A DNA stretch of 7,804 nt from an uncultured bacterium (GTDB lineage: Bacteria; Actinomycetota; Aquicultoria; SKW223; CALKMS01). Below the pieces are notes generated by a model. The model searched no databases, was not told where the DNA came from, and was given only the letters and a program-made list of their open reading frames with translations. The stretch spans positions 1 to 7,804 of the forward strand of contig CALKMS010000040.1 of NCBI GenBank assembly GCA_938091145.1, written 5' to 3'. Positions 1 through 6,656 of the stretch are shown piece after piece (position 1 is the stretch's first letter; each line of letters starts with the position of its first letter). A program made the translations under genes and the position numbers.

Positions 1-173
1 GATAAAATCTGGCTCTTTCAAATAAACCAAAAACTAACCGATAGCAGAAAAGGCTAAGGGAGAATTTGATAGCGCTAATATGAGACAAAAGGAAAGCAAG
101 CCGAAAAAATAAAAGATCATCAATAGCCAGGGAAAATTTTATAAACCTAAACTAAAAAAACTTTAAGAAAATA
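1..173. other. Left-edge stretch with no convincing gene
   Basis: This stretch lies downstream of the lipoprotein gene. On the minus strand the lipoprotein stop is followed by a T-rich run near 151-170, but no GC-rich hairpin precedes it, so no intrinsic terminator can be called. A 28-codon minus-strand ORF (ATG at 120, stop near 34) encodes a hydrophobic peptide, and a shifted frame stays open to the window edge, but it has no ribosome-binding site. A plus-strand frame is open from base 1 to a TAA at 55-57 and could be the tail of a gene entering from the left. Neither is strong enough to annotate as a gene. Confidence 0.4.
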
Positions 174-1046
174 CTATGGAGCCGAGCCGCTTCCAAGCAC
201 TTTCCAGTTTCCCTCCGGTGATTCGCGAAGGACATAGTAATATTGGATATGAGAGCCTTTAGGGAGAACAGGGGTATCTTGAGATAAGATGAATTCAACT
301 GAAAAAAGTTTGAGATAACGATTATCTCGGCGATCATCAGGCAAAAGCTTTCGCTCCTTAATTTTCTCTACCTTTACGCTCACCCCAAGGTCTTCTTCAA
401 CACCCTTTTTCAAATCAGCCCTAATCGCTTCTTCCGGCGTATTATAGCTTTCTTTTTTCTCCCACCACTCCGGAAAAACTTTCAAAATCCAATCAGGATT
501 TTCAATGACTTCTTCCCCTGAAGAACTCTTCACAATCACCTTGACAAAATAAAGGCTTTCGTCAGTGGGAGCAATGCAACCCACGCTCCACTCATCAACA
601 CCTGAAGGTCTAAGCTCAACTCTATCCTTAGCTTTGTACCAGAAATAAGTACCTTCAAGGCCTGAAACTGACTCCTCAATCGGCAGGCTGGTGTGGCTGG
701 CTGAAGAAGCACCGGGAACGCAAACAATAACTTTTTTTGATTTCTCATAAAGAAATGCCAGGGACCCACTCATCATCAACTTTTCATCAGTTGGTTTTTC
801 TATCTTTACTCTGATGGTTAAAGCTTTATTAGGCTCAACAGGGTTCGGCTCAAAAGCAACCTTCACCAGATCAGCCGGTTTTGGCAGGCTTACCTTTTCA
901 GTGGTTTTGGTTTCTTCTTTTTGTTTTTCGCTTGGTCTTTTCTTTTTCTCTGTTCCTTTTTCCAAACAACTAAGACTCAACAAGAAGAGAGTAAATAAGA
1001 GGAGAGGGCGGAAAAATTTTAGAATATGTGAATCTAACTTTGACAA
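174..1046 (-). CDS. Putative lipoprotein with an Ig-like region, function unknown
   Basis: The 290-residue protein opens with a basic/hydrophobic segment (residues 10-26, rich in Leu/Phe) that ends in Ser-Leu-Ser-Cys27. This looks like a lipoprotein signal, but the lipobox is imperfect because Ser sits at -3. Residues 28-52 are a Lys/Glu/Thr-rich linker typical after a lipid anchor. Residues 60-190 begin with a Pro/Asn-rich strand and look like a beta-sandwich; Cys109 and Cys157 could form a disulfide. The last 95 residues (from about 200) include an EEAIRADLKKGV helix and end in a YYYVLRE...NWKVLG strand, recalling NTF2-like lipoprotein tails. The start is TTG: an in-frame TAA lies 12 codons upstream, no ATG occurs before Met91, and GGTGGA lies 5 nt ahead. 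It is divergent from the TerC gene. I recognise no named family. The surface location is inferred from the N-terminus only. Confidence 0.8.
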   Translation of the reverse strand: MSKLDSHILKFFRPLLLFTLFLLSLSCLEKGTEKKKRPSEKQKEETKTTEKVSLPKPADLVKVAFEPNPVEPNKALTIRVKIEKPTDEKLMMSGSLAFLYEKSKKVIVCVPGASSASHTSLPIEESVSGLEGTYFWYKAKDRVELRPSGVDEWSVGCIAPTDESLYFVKVIVKSSSGEEVIENPDWILKVFPEWWEKKESYNTPEEAIRADLKKGVEEDLGVSVKVEKIKERKLLPDDRRDNRYLKLFSVEFILSQDTPVLPKGSHIQYYYVLRESPEGNWKVLGSGSAP

Positions 1047-1078
1047 TTTAATCCACCGCTTAAAGATTTTCTTATCGA

Positions 1079-1108
1079 ATTATAAGGCAAAAATTTAATT
1101 CTAATCAA
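1079..1108 (-). promoter_or_regulatory. Predicted promoter of the lipoprotein gene
   Basis: On the minus strand a perfect TATAAT (1084 to 1079) lies 18 bp downstream of TTGATT (1108 to 1103), which matches four of six consensus bases. The predicted transcript start near 1072 gives a leader of about 26 nt, enough for the GGTGGA ribosome-binding site. This is a sigma70-type prediction from sequence alone. Confidence 0.55.
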
Positions 1109-1187
1109 ACTATACTTTTATGTTTCTTAAATTCCGGTAAAATTATTCAAGCAGCGAGAGGAGTTTGAGAAATCTGCTTTTCTTTAG

Positions 1188-1194
1188 AGAAAGG
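1188..1194 (+). promoter_or_regulatory. Ribosome-binding site of the TerC gene
   Basis: AGAAAGG sits 6 nt before the ATG at 1201, a normal spacing that fixes the start. No convincing sigma70 promoter was found on this strand in the 154-bp divergent gap. TATACT at 1111-1116 is a possible -10 without a good -35. A 6-bp stem (AAGCAG 1149-1154 with CTGCTT 1174-1179) encloses an unused GAGAGGAG in the leader. Confidence 0.7.
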
Positions 1195-1200
1195 TAAGAA

Positions 1201-1944
1201 ATGTTTGAAGTTTTTTTGCGACCGGAAAGCTGGATAGCTGTTGCCACTTTAACTTTGCTGGAAATTGTTCTGGGCATTGACAACATTGTCTTTATTGCAA
1301 TTGTTAGCACCCGAGTTGCCGAAGATAAGCAAAGCCTGGTCAGGAAAGTTGGTCTGTCGGTAGCTTTACTCTTGCGGATTTTACTGCTACTAACCCTTTC
1401 CTGGATTATCCGACTGGAGAAACCCTTGTTTTCCCTGGCTAATCTAGACCTTAGCGCTAAAGCAATAATAATGTTAGGAGGCGGGCTTTTCTTAATCAGC
1501 AAAGCAACCATCGAAATTTACCGCAAAACTGAACTTTTAGAAGTAGAAGAAGCACCTGAAATTCGAACTGCTGCTTTTTGGTCAATTGTTTTTCAAATTG
1601 TTTTCCTTGATGTGATTTTTTCTCTGGAATCAATAATCACCGCCGTGGGAATGGTCAAGGAAGTTCTTTTAATGGTTACAGCAGTTACGCTGGCAATGGT
1701 GGTGATGGTTACTTTTGCCGATTTAGTTAGCAAGTTTATCAACCAGCATGCTTCACTCAAAATCTTAGCGCTTTCTTTTCTTCTTTTAATTGGTGTTTTA
1801 TTAGTAGCTGAGGGGACAGGTTATCATTTGCCTCGAGGCTATGTTTACTTCGCTATGTTTTTCTCGCTTTTTGTTCAGCTATTGAGTATTCGATATGAAA
1901 CGAGAGTCAGAAAACTAAAAGCGAGAGCTAAAAATCCTGATTAA
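1201..1944 (+). CDS. TerC/YoaE-family integral membrane protein
   Basis: This 247-residue protein is a TerC-superfamily membrane protein with about seven hydrophobic helices. The first signature is LEIVLGIDNIVFI (residues 20-32), with the acidic Glu21 and Asp27 inside the membrane. The second is LDVIFSLESIITAVGM (136-151), followed by LSFLLLIGVLLVAEG (191-205) and a GYxYFAM helix. It resembles the short YoaE/YgdQ/YkoY forms without a CBS or CorC tail. Several TerC proteins export Mn2+, including Bacillus MeeF and MeeY; older work links the family to tellurite resistance. Two usual acidic sites look changed: Glu143 stands where Asp is common (FSLD), and Gln226 where Glu is common in the last helix. 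The ATG has a good ribosome-binding site. Its stop overlaps that of the convergent cation ATPase. The family is certain; the transported ion is inferred. Confidence 0.93.
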   Translation: MFEVFLRPESWIAVATLTLLEIVLGIDNIVFIAIVSTRVAEDKQSLVRKVGLSVALLLRILLLLTLSWIIRLEKPLFSLANLDLSAKAIIMLGGGLFLISKATIEIYRKTELLEVEEAPEIRTAAFWSIVFQIVFLDVIFSLESIITAVGMVKEVLLMVTAVTLAMVVMVTFADLVSKFINQHASLKILALSFLLLIGVLLVAEGTGYHLPRGYVYFAMFFSLFVQLLSIRYETRVRKLKARAKNPD

Positions 1945-4589
1945 ATACTCTGTCTTTTTCTCTTGATAAATTTTTCAACTTCCACCGCAAAAAAAGTCAG
2001 GCTTGAAATGAAAACCACCATTAATAGCTCTGAAACACTTAGTGGCTGAGTTTTGAAAATCGGATTTAAAAAAGGAAGATAAATTGTTGCCAGCTGAAGG
2101 AAAAAAACCAGTAAAACAGAGCCAATCAAAAACGGATTTGAAAAAATGCCTCGCTTGAAAAATGAGTCTTTTTCTGATTTCACTGCCAGAACATGCCAGA
2201 GCTGGCTAATACAGAGAACACTAAAAACCATAGTTTGCCAGTGAGCATCGCCCGTTCTAATTGCCCACACTTGAGTGAACAGAGTAAGGAAACCAATAAG
2301 CAAGCCAACCCAGATAACATAAACTCCCAATCCATTCGCAAAAATGCTTTCTTTCGGGTCACGAGGAGGTCGACTCATCACGTCTTTTTCTGGCGGCTCA
2401 AGAGTAAGGGCAATCGCGGGCAAGCTGTCAGTAACCAGATTTACCCACAGTATGTGAATGGGAAGCAAAGGAACAGGCATGCCAAGAAAAGGAGCAAAGA
2501 AAATTGTCCAAACTTCACCAACATTACTACCAAGAATAAACTTAATAAACTTCCTGATATTGTCAAATATTTGCCTCCCTTCCTTAACCGCTCGGACTAT
2601 CGTAGCGAAATTATCATCAAGGAGTATCATATGTGCAGCTTCTTTAGCAACATCAGTCCCGGTAATTCCCATTGCTACTCCAATGTCCGCTCTTTTCAGC
2701 GCAGGGGCGTCATTTACCCCATCGCCGGTCATTGCTACAAACTGCCCTTTATCCTGCAAAGCTTTAACTATCTTTAACTTTTGCTCTGGTGCAACGCGCG
2801 CATAAACTTTAATGTGCTCGACATGTTTTTCAAATTCCTCAAGAGAAAGCTCCTCAAGTTGCTTCCCAGTCATCACTGCTTCACCATCTCCATCTAAAAT
2901 TCCTATCCTTCGAGCTACAGTGCGAGCAGTCAATGGATGATCTCCAGTTATCATTACTGGCTTTATCCCGGCTCTCTTACATTCTTCGACCGCAGCTTTT
3001 ACTTCCTCTCGAGGCGGATCAAGCAACCCAACTAAACCAATAACAGTCAAGTCCTTTTCAACCGTCTCCGAAGCAATATCATCAGGAAGTTGCTCCCAGT
3101 AACGAACGGCCAAGCAAAGAACTCTCAACCCATCATTTGCCAGCCGCTCTGCCGCTTCTAAAATCTTCTCTGAGTCAACCTCTACCGTTTCATTTTTGGA
3201 GTTCAACATCCTGCTTGCCTTTTCTAACACAACTTCCAAGGCTCCTTTAGTGAAAGAGACAAACTTAAAAGTGCTGTTTTTCTCCCCAATTTTGTGAATT
3301 GTAGTCATGCACTTTCTTTCCGAATCAAAAGGTATCTCTGCTATTCGTGGATATTTTTTCTCCACTTCAAAACGTTCAAAAGCGTGTGCTCGGGCAAAAG
3401 AGTAGAGCGCAGTTTCAGTTGGATCACCCAAAATCTCTCCCGTAGAGCTGATTTTTGCATCGTTGTTAAGAGAAAGGGCCAGCAATAAAGAGTTCATCAG
3501 CCCATTGCTATCATTAGAAGCGGAACCTTTAGACCGGGAAGCATAAATCTTTTCCCCCCCGAGCCAGATCTCCTCTACCTTCATTTGATTCAAAGTCAAA
3601 GTTCCTGTCTTATCAGTGCAAATATAAGTGACTGAACCCAGGGTTTCTACTGCTGGTAGTTTCCTCACCAAAGCTTTGTTTTTTGCCATTCTCTTAGCCC
3701 CTAAGGCTAAAGAAATGGTTACCACTGCCGGCAAGGCTTCGGGAATGGCGGCAACTGCTAAAGAAATTGAAGTTAAAAACATCTTTAATATTTCCTCACC
3801 CTTGACGAGAACTTCAATTATAAAAATAAAAGCGCAAATAGCAAGAACTGAAAAAGAAAGATTTTTTCCAAAAGCCTGAAGCCTTTTTTGAAGCGGCGTC
3901 TTTACTTCCTCTTCTTTTTGCAGTAAAGTGGCAATTTTGCCTATTTCTGTCTGCATACCTGTTGCTACCACTACCCCACTTCCCCGTCCGCAGGTCACGA
4001 TAGTGCCCTTAAAAGCCATGTTTTTTTGATCGCCAAGCGGCAAGTTTTTTTCAGTCAGAATCTTTGTTTCTTTCTCCACCGGTACTGACTCTCCAGTGAG
4101 AACGGCCTCGCTAATTCTTAATTGAGCTGCTTCAATAAGCCTTAAATCAGCGGGAACTATATTTCCAGCTTCAAGCAAAACGAGGTCTCCCGGAACTAAT
4201 TCCTTCGCCGGTATCTGTTTTATTTGCCCTTCTCTTACCACAACAGCTGTCAGAGCAGCCATTTCTTTCAAAGCCTCCATTGCTTTTTCGGCCCGATATT
4301 CCTGGATAAATCCGATAACCGAGTTTAATATGACAATCACGATTATAGCTATGGTATCTGGCCACTCCCCTAAAAAACCCGAGATCATAGCGGCAGTAAT
4401 AAGGACTAAAATCATGAAGTCTTTGAACTGATTCAAAAACATCAGGAAAGGAGTCTTTTTCTTTTTCTCTACCAGTTCGTTGAAGCCAAATCTCTGAAGT
4501 CGGCTTTGAGCTTCCTCAAAAGAGAGTCCTTGTGAATTTGTGCTCAGCTCCTCAAAAACTTCGCTAATTTCTTTTTGGTAAAAACTCAA
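1941..4589 (-). CDS. P2A-type cation-transporting P-type ATPase (Ca2+/Mn2+ class)
   Basis: This full-length 882-residue pump couples ATP hydrolysis to cation export across the cytoplasmic membrane. The order is an N-terminal cation-ATPase domain (1-50), M1-M2 (about 55-100), an actuator domain with TGES (165-168), M3-M4, a phosphorylation site at Asp326 in DKTGT, a nucleotide domain with KGA (448-450), TGDH (548-551), TGDGVNDAP (621-629) and M5-M10. Ligands matching SERCA are present: Glu284 in PEALP (M4), Asn689 and Glu692 (M5), Asn717, Thr720 and Asp721 (M6). The M8 position of SERCA Glu908 appears to be Gln796, as in PMCA pumps, suggesting one ion per cycle. The start is TTG: GCGAGG lies 5 nt ahead and an in-frame TAA lies 15 nt upstream. 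Calcium is the likeliest substrate, manganese is possible, and a Na+/K+ pump is less likely. Confidence 0.96.
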   Translation of the reverse strand: MSFYQKEISEVFEELSTNSQGLSFEEAQSRLQRFGFNELVEKKKKTPFLMFLNQFKDFMILVLITAAMISGFLGEWPDTIAIIVIVILNSVIGFIQEYRAEKAMEALKEMAALTAVVVREGQIKQIPAKELVPGDLVLLEAGNIVPADLRLIEAAQLRISEAVLTGESVPVEKETKILTEKNLPLGDQKNMAFKGTIVTCGRGSGVVVATGMQTEIGKIATLLQKEEEVKTPLQKRLQAFGKNLSFSVLAICAFIFIIEVLVKGEEILKMFLTSISLAVAAIPEALPAVVTISLALGAKRMAKNKALVRKLPAVETLGSVTYICTDKTGTLTLNQMKVEEIWLGGEKIYASRSKGSASNDSNGLMNSLLLALSLNNDAKISSTGEILGDPTETALYSFARAHAFERFEVEKKYPRIAEIPFDSERKCMTTIHKIGEKNSTFKFVSFTKGALEVVLEKASRMLNSKNETVEVDSEKILEAAERLANDGLRVLCLAVRYWEQLPDDIASETVEKDLTVIGLVGLLDPPREEVKAAVEECKRAGIKPVMITGDHPLTARTVARRIGILDGDGEAVMTGKQLEELSLEEFEKHVEHIKVYARVAPEQKLKIVKALQDKGQFVAMTGDGVNDAPALKRADIGVAMGITGTDVAKEAAHMILLDDNFATIVRAVKEGRQIFDNIRKFIKFILGSNVGEVWTIFFAPFLGMPVPLLPIHILWVNLVTDSLPAIALTLEPPEKDVMSRPPRDPKESIFANGLGVYVIWVGLLIGFLTLFTQVWAIRTGDAHWQTMVFSVLCISQLWHVLAVKSEKDSFFKRGIFSNPFLIGSVLLVFFLQLATIYLPFLNPIFKTQPLSVSELLMVVFISSLTFFAVEVEKFIKRKRQSI

Positions 4590-4662
4590 ACCGGCCTCGC
4601 CTTAAAACTTTAAAATTTAAAGACGAATTAGCTCAAACTCTAAGGAGAATAAAGATTACAAA

Positions 4663-4690
4663 TTAATAGCTTACCATACACCGACGTTAA
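4663..4690 (-). promoter_or_regulatory. Weak candidate promoter of the cation ATPase
   Basis: TTAACG (4690 to 4685) and TATTAA (4668 to 4663) are 16 bp apart, and each matches four of six consensus bases. The predicted start near 4656 gives a leader of about 66 nt. It is called mainly because the TTAATG repeats abut its -35. The AT-rich gap offers other weak candidates. Confidence 0.3.
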
Positions 4691-4721
4691 CTTTAATGTT
4701 TAATGAAAATTAATGTTTAAC
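4686..4721. repeat. TTAATG direct-repeat cluster, possible operator
   Basis: The 11-bp word TTAATGTTTAA occurs at 4693-4703 and again at 4710-4720 (17-bp period). A third TTAATG lies at 4700-4705. The cluster is bounded by GTTAAC (4686-4691) on the left and GTTTAAC (4715-4721) on the right. It lies just downstream of the radical SAM gene and directly upstream of the candidate ATPase promoter, so an operator for the pump gene is plausible. AT-rich composition lowers its significance. Confidence 0.45.
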
Positions 4722-4740
4722 AAAAACAAAAAGCGGCAAA

Positions 4741-6126
4741 TTAAGAAAGCGAGCTGTTTAGCCGCCGCTCAAAGGTAAAGTTCTCAAGCAACTTCATAAA
4801 CTCACTATTTTGCTTCACCCAACCTTTGATTTTTTTCCGAGCTGTTGCCAAGTAATATGCTCTAACCCAATGAAAAGCAGCTACATTTTTAAAAAACTCC
4901 CGTCGCGAATAAAACTTAAGAAAAGCTTTCACCGACTCCAGCTGAAGCTCCCAGACGCTCATTTTCGCCGGTTGAAAGACAACATGATGCCCATCATACA
5001 AAGACCAGTCTTTAGTAAAGATTTGCTCTCTCTTTTCAAGCTCGGCAAAAAAAGGAGTGCCGGGCAGTGGGGTTAAAATCAAAAACTGAGCTGAAAAAAG
5101 ATGGGCTTTTTTAGCAAATTTAACCGTCTCTCTAATAGACTGAACCGTGTCAGCGTCAGAACCTAAAACAAACATTCCATGTATGTCGATACCAGCTTTC
5201 TTTATTTTCTTTATTGCCTCCAGGTAGCCGCGTGGGTCAAGTTTCTTACGATAGAGCTTCAAGGTCTCTGGATTTATTGACTCAAATCCAATATGAAAAA
5301 GAGAGCATCCGCTTTTCCTCAGAAGTTTGAGAAGATTAAAATCATCAGCTATGTCGATTCTGGTCTGAGCTGACCAGATCTTTTTCACCCCACTTTCAAT
5401 TATCGCCTGGCAGAACTCGTAAAGGCGCTTTCGGTTTTGGGTGAAGTTGTCATCATAAAAAAAGACTGCTTTTTGCTTAATTTCTTTAAGCTCTTTCAAC
5501 ACATTTTCAACTGAACGCACCCGATAAGCCCGCCCGAACATCTTGGTAACCGAACAGAAAGAGCAGTTATAAGGACAACCACGAGAAGCCATAATAGGTG
5601 CCACTTTTATCTTTTCGTTACCTTCAATCAAGCTCAAGTCAGGCCGAGGAAGCTCATCGAGATTAGTAATTAGGGGGCGCAATGGATTGTTAACTGCTTT
5701 TTCTTTGATTTTATAAGAAACTCCCCTTACTTTTTCTAACGGACGCTTTCCTTCAATAGCTTCGATTAGCTCAGGAAAAGTTTCTTCCCCTTCGCCTCTG
5801 ACCACAAAATCGCAGTATTTTAAGGCTTCTTCAGGCAAGAAAGTAACATGGGGTCCACCCATGACCACAGGTTTGCCAAATGCTTTGACGCGAGAAGCAA
5901 CTTCATAAGCGCGCAGTGCCGTAGAGGTTATGGAAGAAATCCCGACTAAATCAGCTTTCCTAACCTCGTCCCAATTGATAGACTTGATTTCTTCGCAGAA
6001 AATTTTTACTTGATGACCATAAGACCTGAGAATACTGCCAATTATAGGCAAACCTAAGCGCGGTAATAAAATCCCCGAAAAAACATTGAAACCTGGTGCC
6101 CGCGGCTCAATTAACACTATATACAT
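4741..6126 (-). CDS. B12-binding-type radical SAM protein, substrate unknown
   Basis: This 461-residue enzyme has an N-terminal cobalamin-binding-type Rossmann domain (residues 1-120; GISSITS, MGGPHVTFLPEEAL, RGEGEETFPEL). It lacks the DxHxxG motif that gives the lower cobalt ligand, so any cobalamin would bind without that histidine. The radical SAM core follows: RGCPYNCSFC places the 4Fe-4S ligands at Cys184, Cys188 and Cys191, and VFFYDDNFT, HIGFES and GMFVLGSDAD are typical core strands. The C-terminal part (from about 370, W-x-LYDGHHVVF-x-P and MSVWELQ) matches the tail seen in many of these proteins, including the HpnJ/BchE neighbourhood. It probably carries out SAM-dependent radical chemistry such as methylation or rearrangement in the cytoplasm; the substrate cannot be read from sequence. 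The ATG is well placed but has hardly any leader. It is monocistronic, between a terminator and an AT-rich gap. Confidence 0.92.
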   Translation of the reverse strand: MYIVLIEPRAPGFNVFSGILLPRLGLPIIGSILRSYGHQVKIFCEEIKSINWDEVRKADLVGISSITSTALRAYEVASRVKAFGKPVVMGGPHVTFLPEEALKYCDFVVRGEGEETFPELIEAIEGKRPLEKVRGVSYKIKEKAVNNPLRPLITNLDELPRPDLSLIEGNEKIKVAPIMASRGCPYNCSFCSVTKMFGRAYRVRSVENVLKELKEIKQKAVFFYDDNFTQNRKRLYEFCQAIIESGVKKIWSAQTRIDIADDFNLLKLLRKSGCSLFHIGFESINPETLKLYRKKLDPRGYLEAIKKIKKAGIDIHGMFVLGSDADTVQSIRETVKFAKKAHLFSAQFLILTPLPGTPFFAELEKREQIFTKDWSLYDGHHVVFQPAKMSVWELQLESVKAFLKFYSRREFFKNVAAFHWVRAYYLATARKKIKGWVKQNSEFMKLLENFTFERRLNSSLS

Positions 6127-6135
6127 CTTCTCGCT

Positions 6136-6164
6136 ATTATAACAGCTTTTAAAAAATCTTTCAC
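6136..6164 (-). promoter_or_regulatory. Promoter of the radical SAM gene, nearly leaderless
   Basis: A perfect TATAAT (6141 to 6136) lies 17 bp from GTGAAA (6164 to 6159), which matches four of six -35 bases. Transcription would begin near 6129, about 3 nt before the ATG at 6126, leaving no room for a ribosome-binding site. The promoter starts just after the terminator of the upstream gene, so an independent promoter is needed here. Confidence 0.55.
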
Positions 6165-6168
6165 TTTC

Positions 6169-6203
6169 AAAAAGGGGCGGGCTTTGCCAGCCCCTTTAAA
6201 AAA
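6169..6203 (-). terminator. Intrinsic terminator of the SHOCT gene
   Basis: An 8-bp stem (6171-6178 with 6190-6197, AAAGGGGC/GCCCCTTT), one mismatch, then 3 bp and a 3-nt loop are followed on the minus strand by TTTTT. It lies about 24 nt past the SHOCT stop codon. The plus strand has a run of A after the stem, so termination acts on the minus strand only. Confidence 0.8.
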
Positions 6204-6220
6204 TCCAATGCCTACTTGAG

Positions 6221-6541
6221 CTAACTCAGCAGCTCTTTTTTCATTTTCTTGAACTCAACTTCAGTTAACTCACCCCTGGCATACCGCTCTTTAAGAATTC
6301 CAAGAGCTTTCCGACTTTCAAAAGCCGCGTCAGGCTTTTCTTTATCGAAAGCTCTTAACACTAGATAGACAATTACCACTACTAAGCCTACGCCAACGAT
6401 CAACTGGATAAGACCATAAAAAGGAAAGAAACCACTGTAACCTCCATAACCGAAAGCGTGAGGCATCATATAGCCACGGCCGCCAAAACTAAAAGAGCGT
6501 CCAAAGGCGCTGAAAATCCCTGCGGAACACAAAGCTAACAC
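6221..6541 (-). CDS. SHOCT-domain small membrane protein
   Basis: The protein has 106 residues from the chosen start. Residues 1-40 are rich in Gly, Phe, Tyr and Ser, with a MMPH patch. One transmembrane helix follows (about 44-66, LIQLIVGVGLVVVIVYLVL), then a charged linker, then a C-terminal SHOCT motif (last 28 residues, LGILKERYARGELTEVEFKKMKKELL). SHOCT is a short helical oligomerisation module found at the ends of many small bacterial membrane proteins; no enzymatic role is known. The start is the GTG at 6541, because GGGAGGTGAT lies 8 nt before it. A GTG three codons upstream (6550) overlaps that ribosome-binding site and is unlikely to be used. The gene has its own response-regulator-type promoter and a terminator. 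Function is unknown; a membrane sensor or stress effector is inferred from the context. Confidence 0.85.
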   Translation of the reverse strand: MLALCSAGIFSAFGRSFSFGGRGYMMPHAFGYGGYSGFFPFYGLIQLIVGVGLVVVIVYLVLRAFDKEKPDAAFESRKALGILKERYARGELTEVEFKKMKKELLS

Positions 6542-6545
6542 TCTT

Positions 6546-6555
6546 ATCACCTCCC
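6546..6555 (-). promoter_or_regulatory. Ribosome-binding site deciding the SHOCT start
   Basis: GGGAGGTGAT is a long complement of the 16S rRNA 3' end. GGAGG lies 8 nt before the GTG at 6541 but directly overlaps the GTG at 6550, so the shorter protein is preferred. Confidence 0.75.
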
Positions 6556-6623
6556 TTTTAAAATAATCACTACCTTCCCGGTTTTCTTACGAAATACCAG
6601 TTTAAATTATCCATCTATTTACC

Positions 6624-6656
6624 AGTCTATAATGCAAAGCTGAAAACAAGCTGAAA
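6624..6656 (-). promoter_or_regulatory. SHOCT promoter with PhoB-type direct repeat
   Basis: On the minus strand TTTCAGC (6656 to 6650), 4 bp, and TTTCAGC (6645 to 6639) form a 7-4-7 direct repeat with an 11-bp period, the layout bound by OmpR/PhoB-family regulators. TAGACT, nine bases past the second repeat (6629 to 6624), or the overlapping TATAGA (6631 to 6626), could serve as -10. No good -35 is present, as expected for an activated promoter where the repeat replaces it. The same arrangement precedes the next gene. Confidence 0.6.

Noticed and set aside
814..1098. A 94-residue plus-strand ORF overlapping the lipoprotein gene
   Set aside because: It lies antisense to a well-supported gene, and its translation has no domain features.
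1165..1197. A 10-codon leader ORF (TTG start, GAGAGGAG ahead) ending just before the TerC start
   Set aside because: Spacing is too short, the start is TTG, and the peptide has no attenuation-like composition. It is best explained by chance in an A/G-rich leader.
1047..1200. A yybP-ykoY manganese riboswitch upstream of the TerC gene
   Set aside because: This riboswitch class often precedes TerC and cation-ATPase genes, but no GGGGAGUAG-like or matching conserved loop is visible here or in the ATPase leader (4590-4740).
2193..2777. A 194-residue plus-strand ORF inside the ATPase gene, with a second overlapping frame at 2458-2805
   Set aside because: The opposite strand encodes conserved P-type ATPase motifs throughout. 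These are shadow frames.
4608..4622. CTTTAAAATTTAAAG palindrome upstream of the ATPase start
   Set aside because: It is almost pure A/T with 7-bp arms, expected by chance in such a region. There is no further support for an operator.
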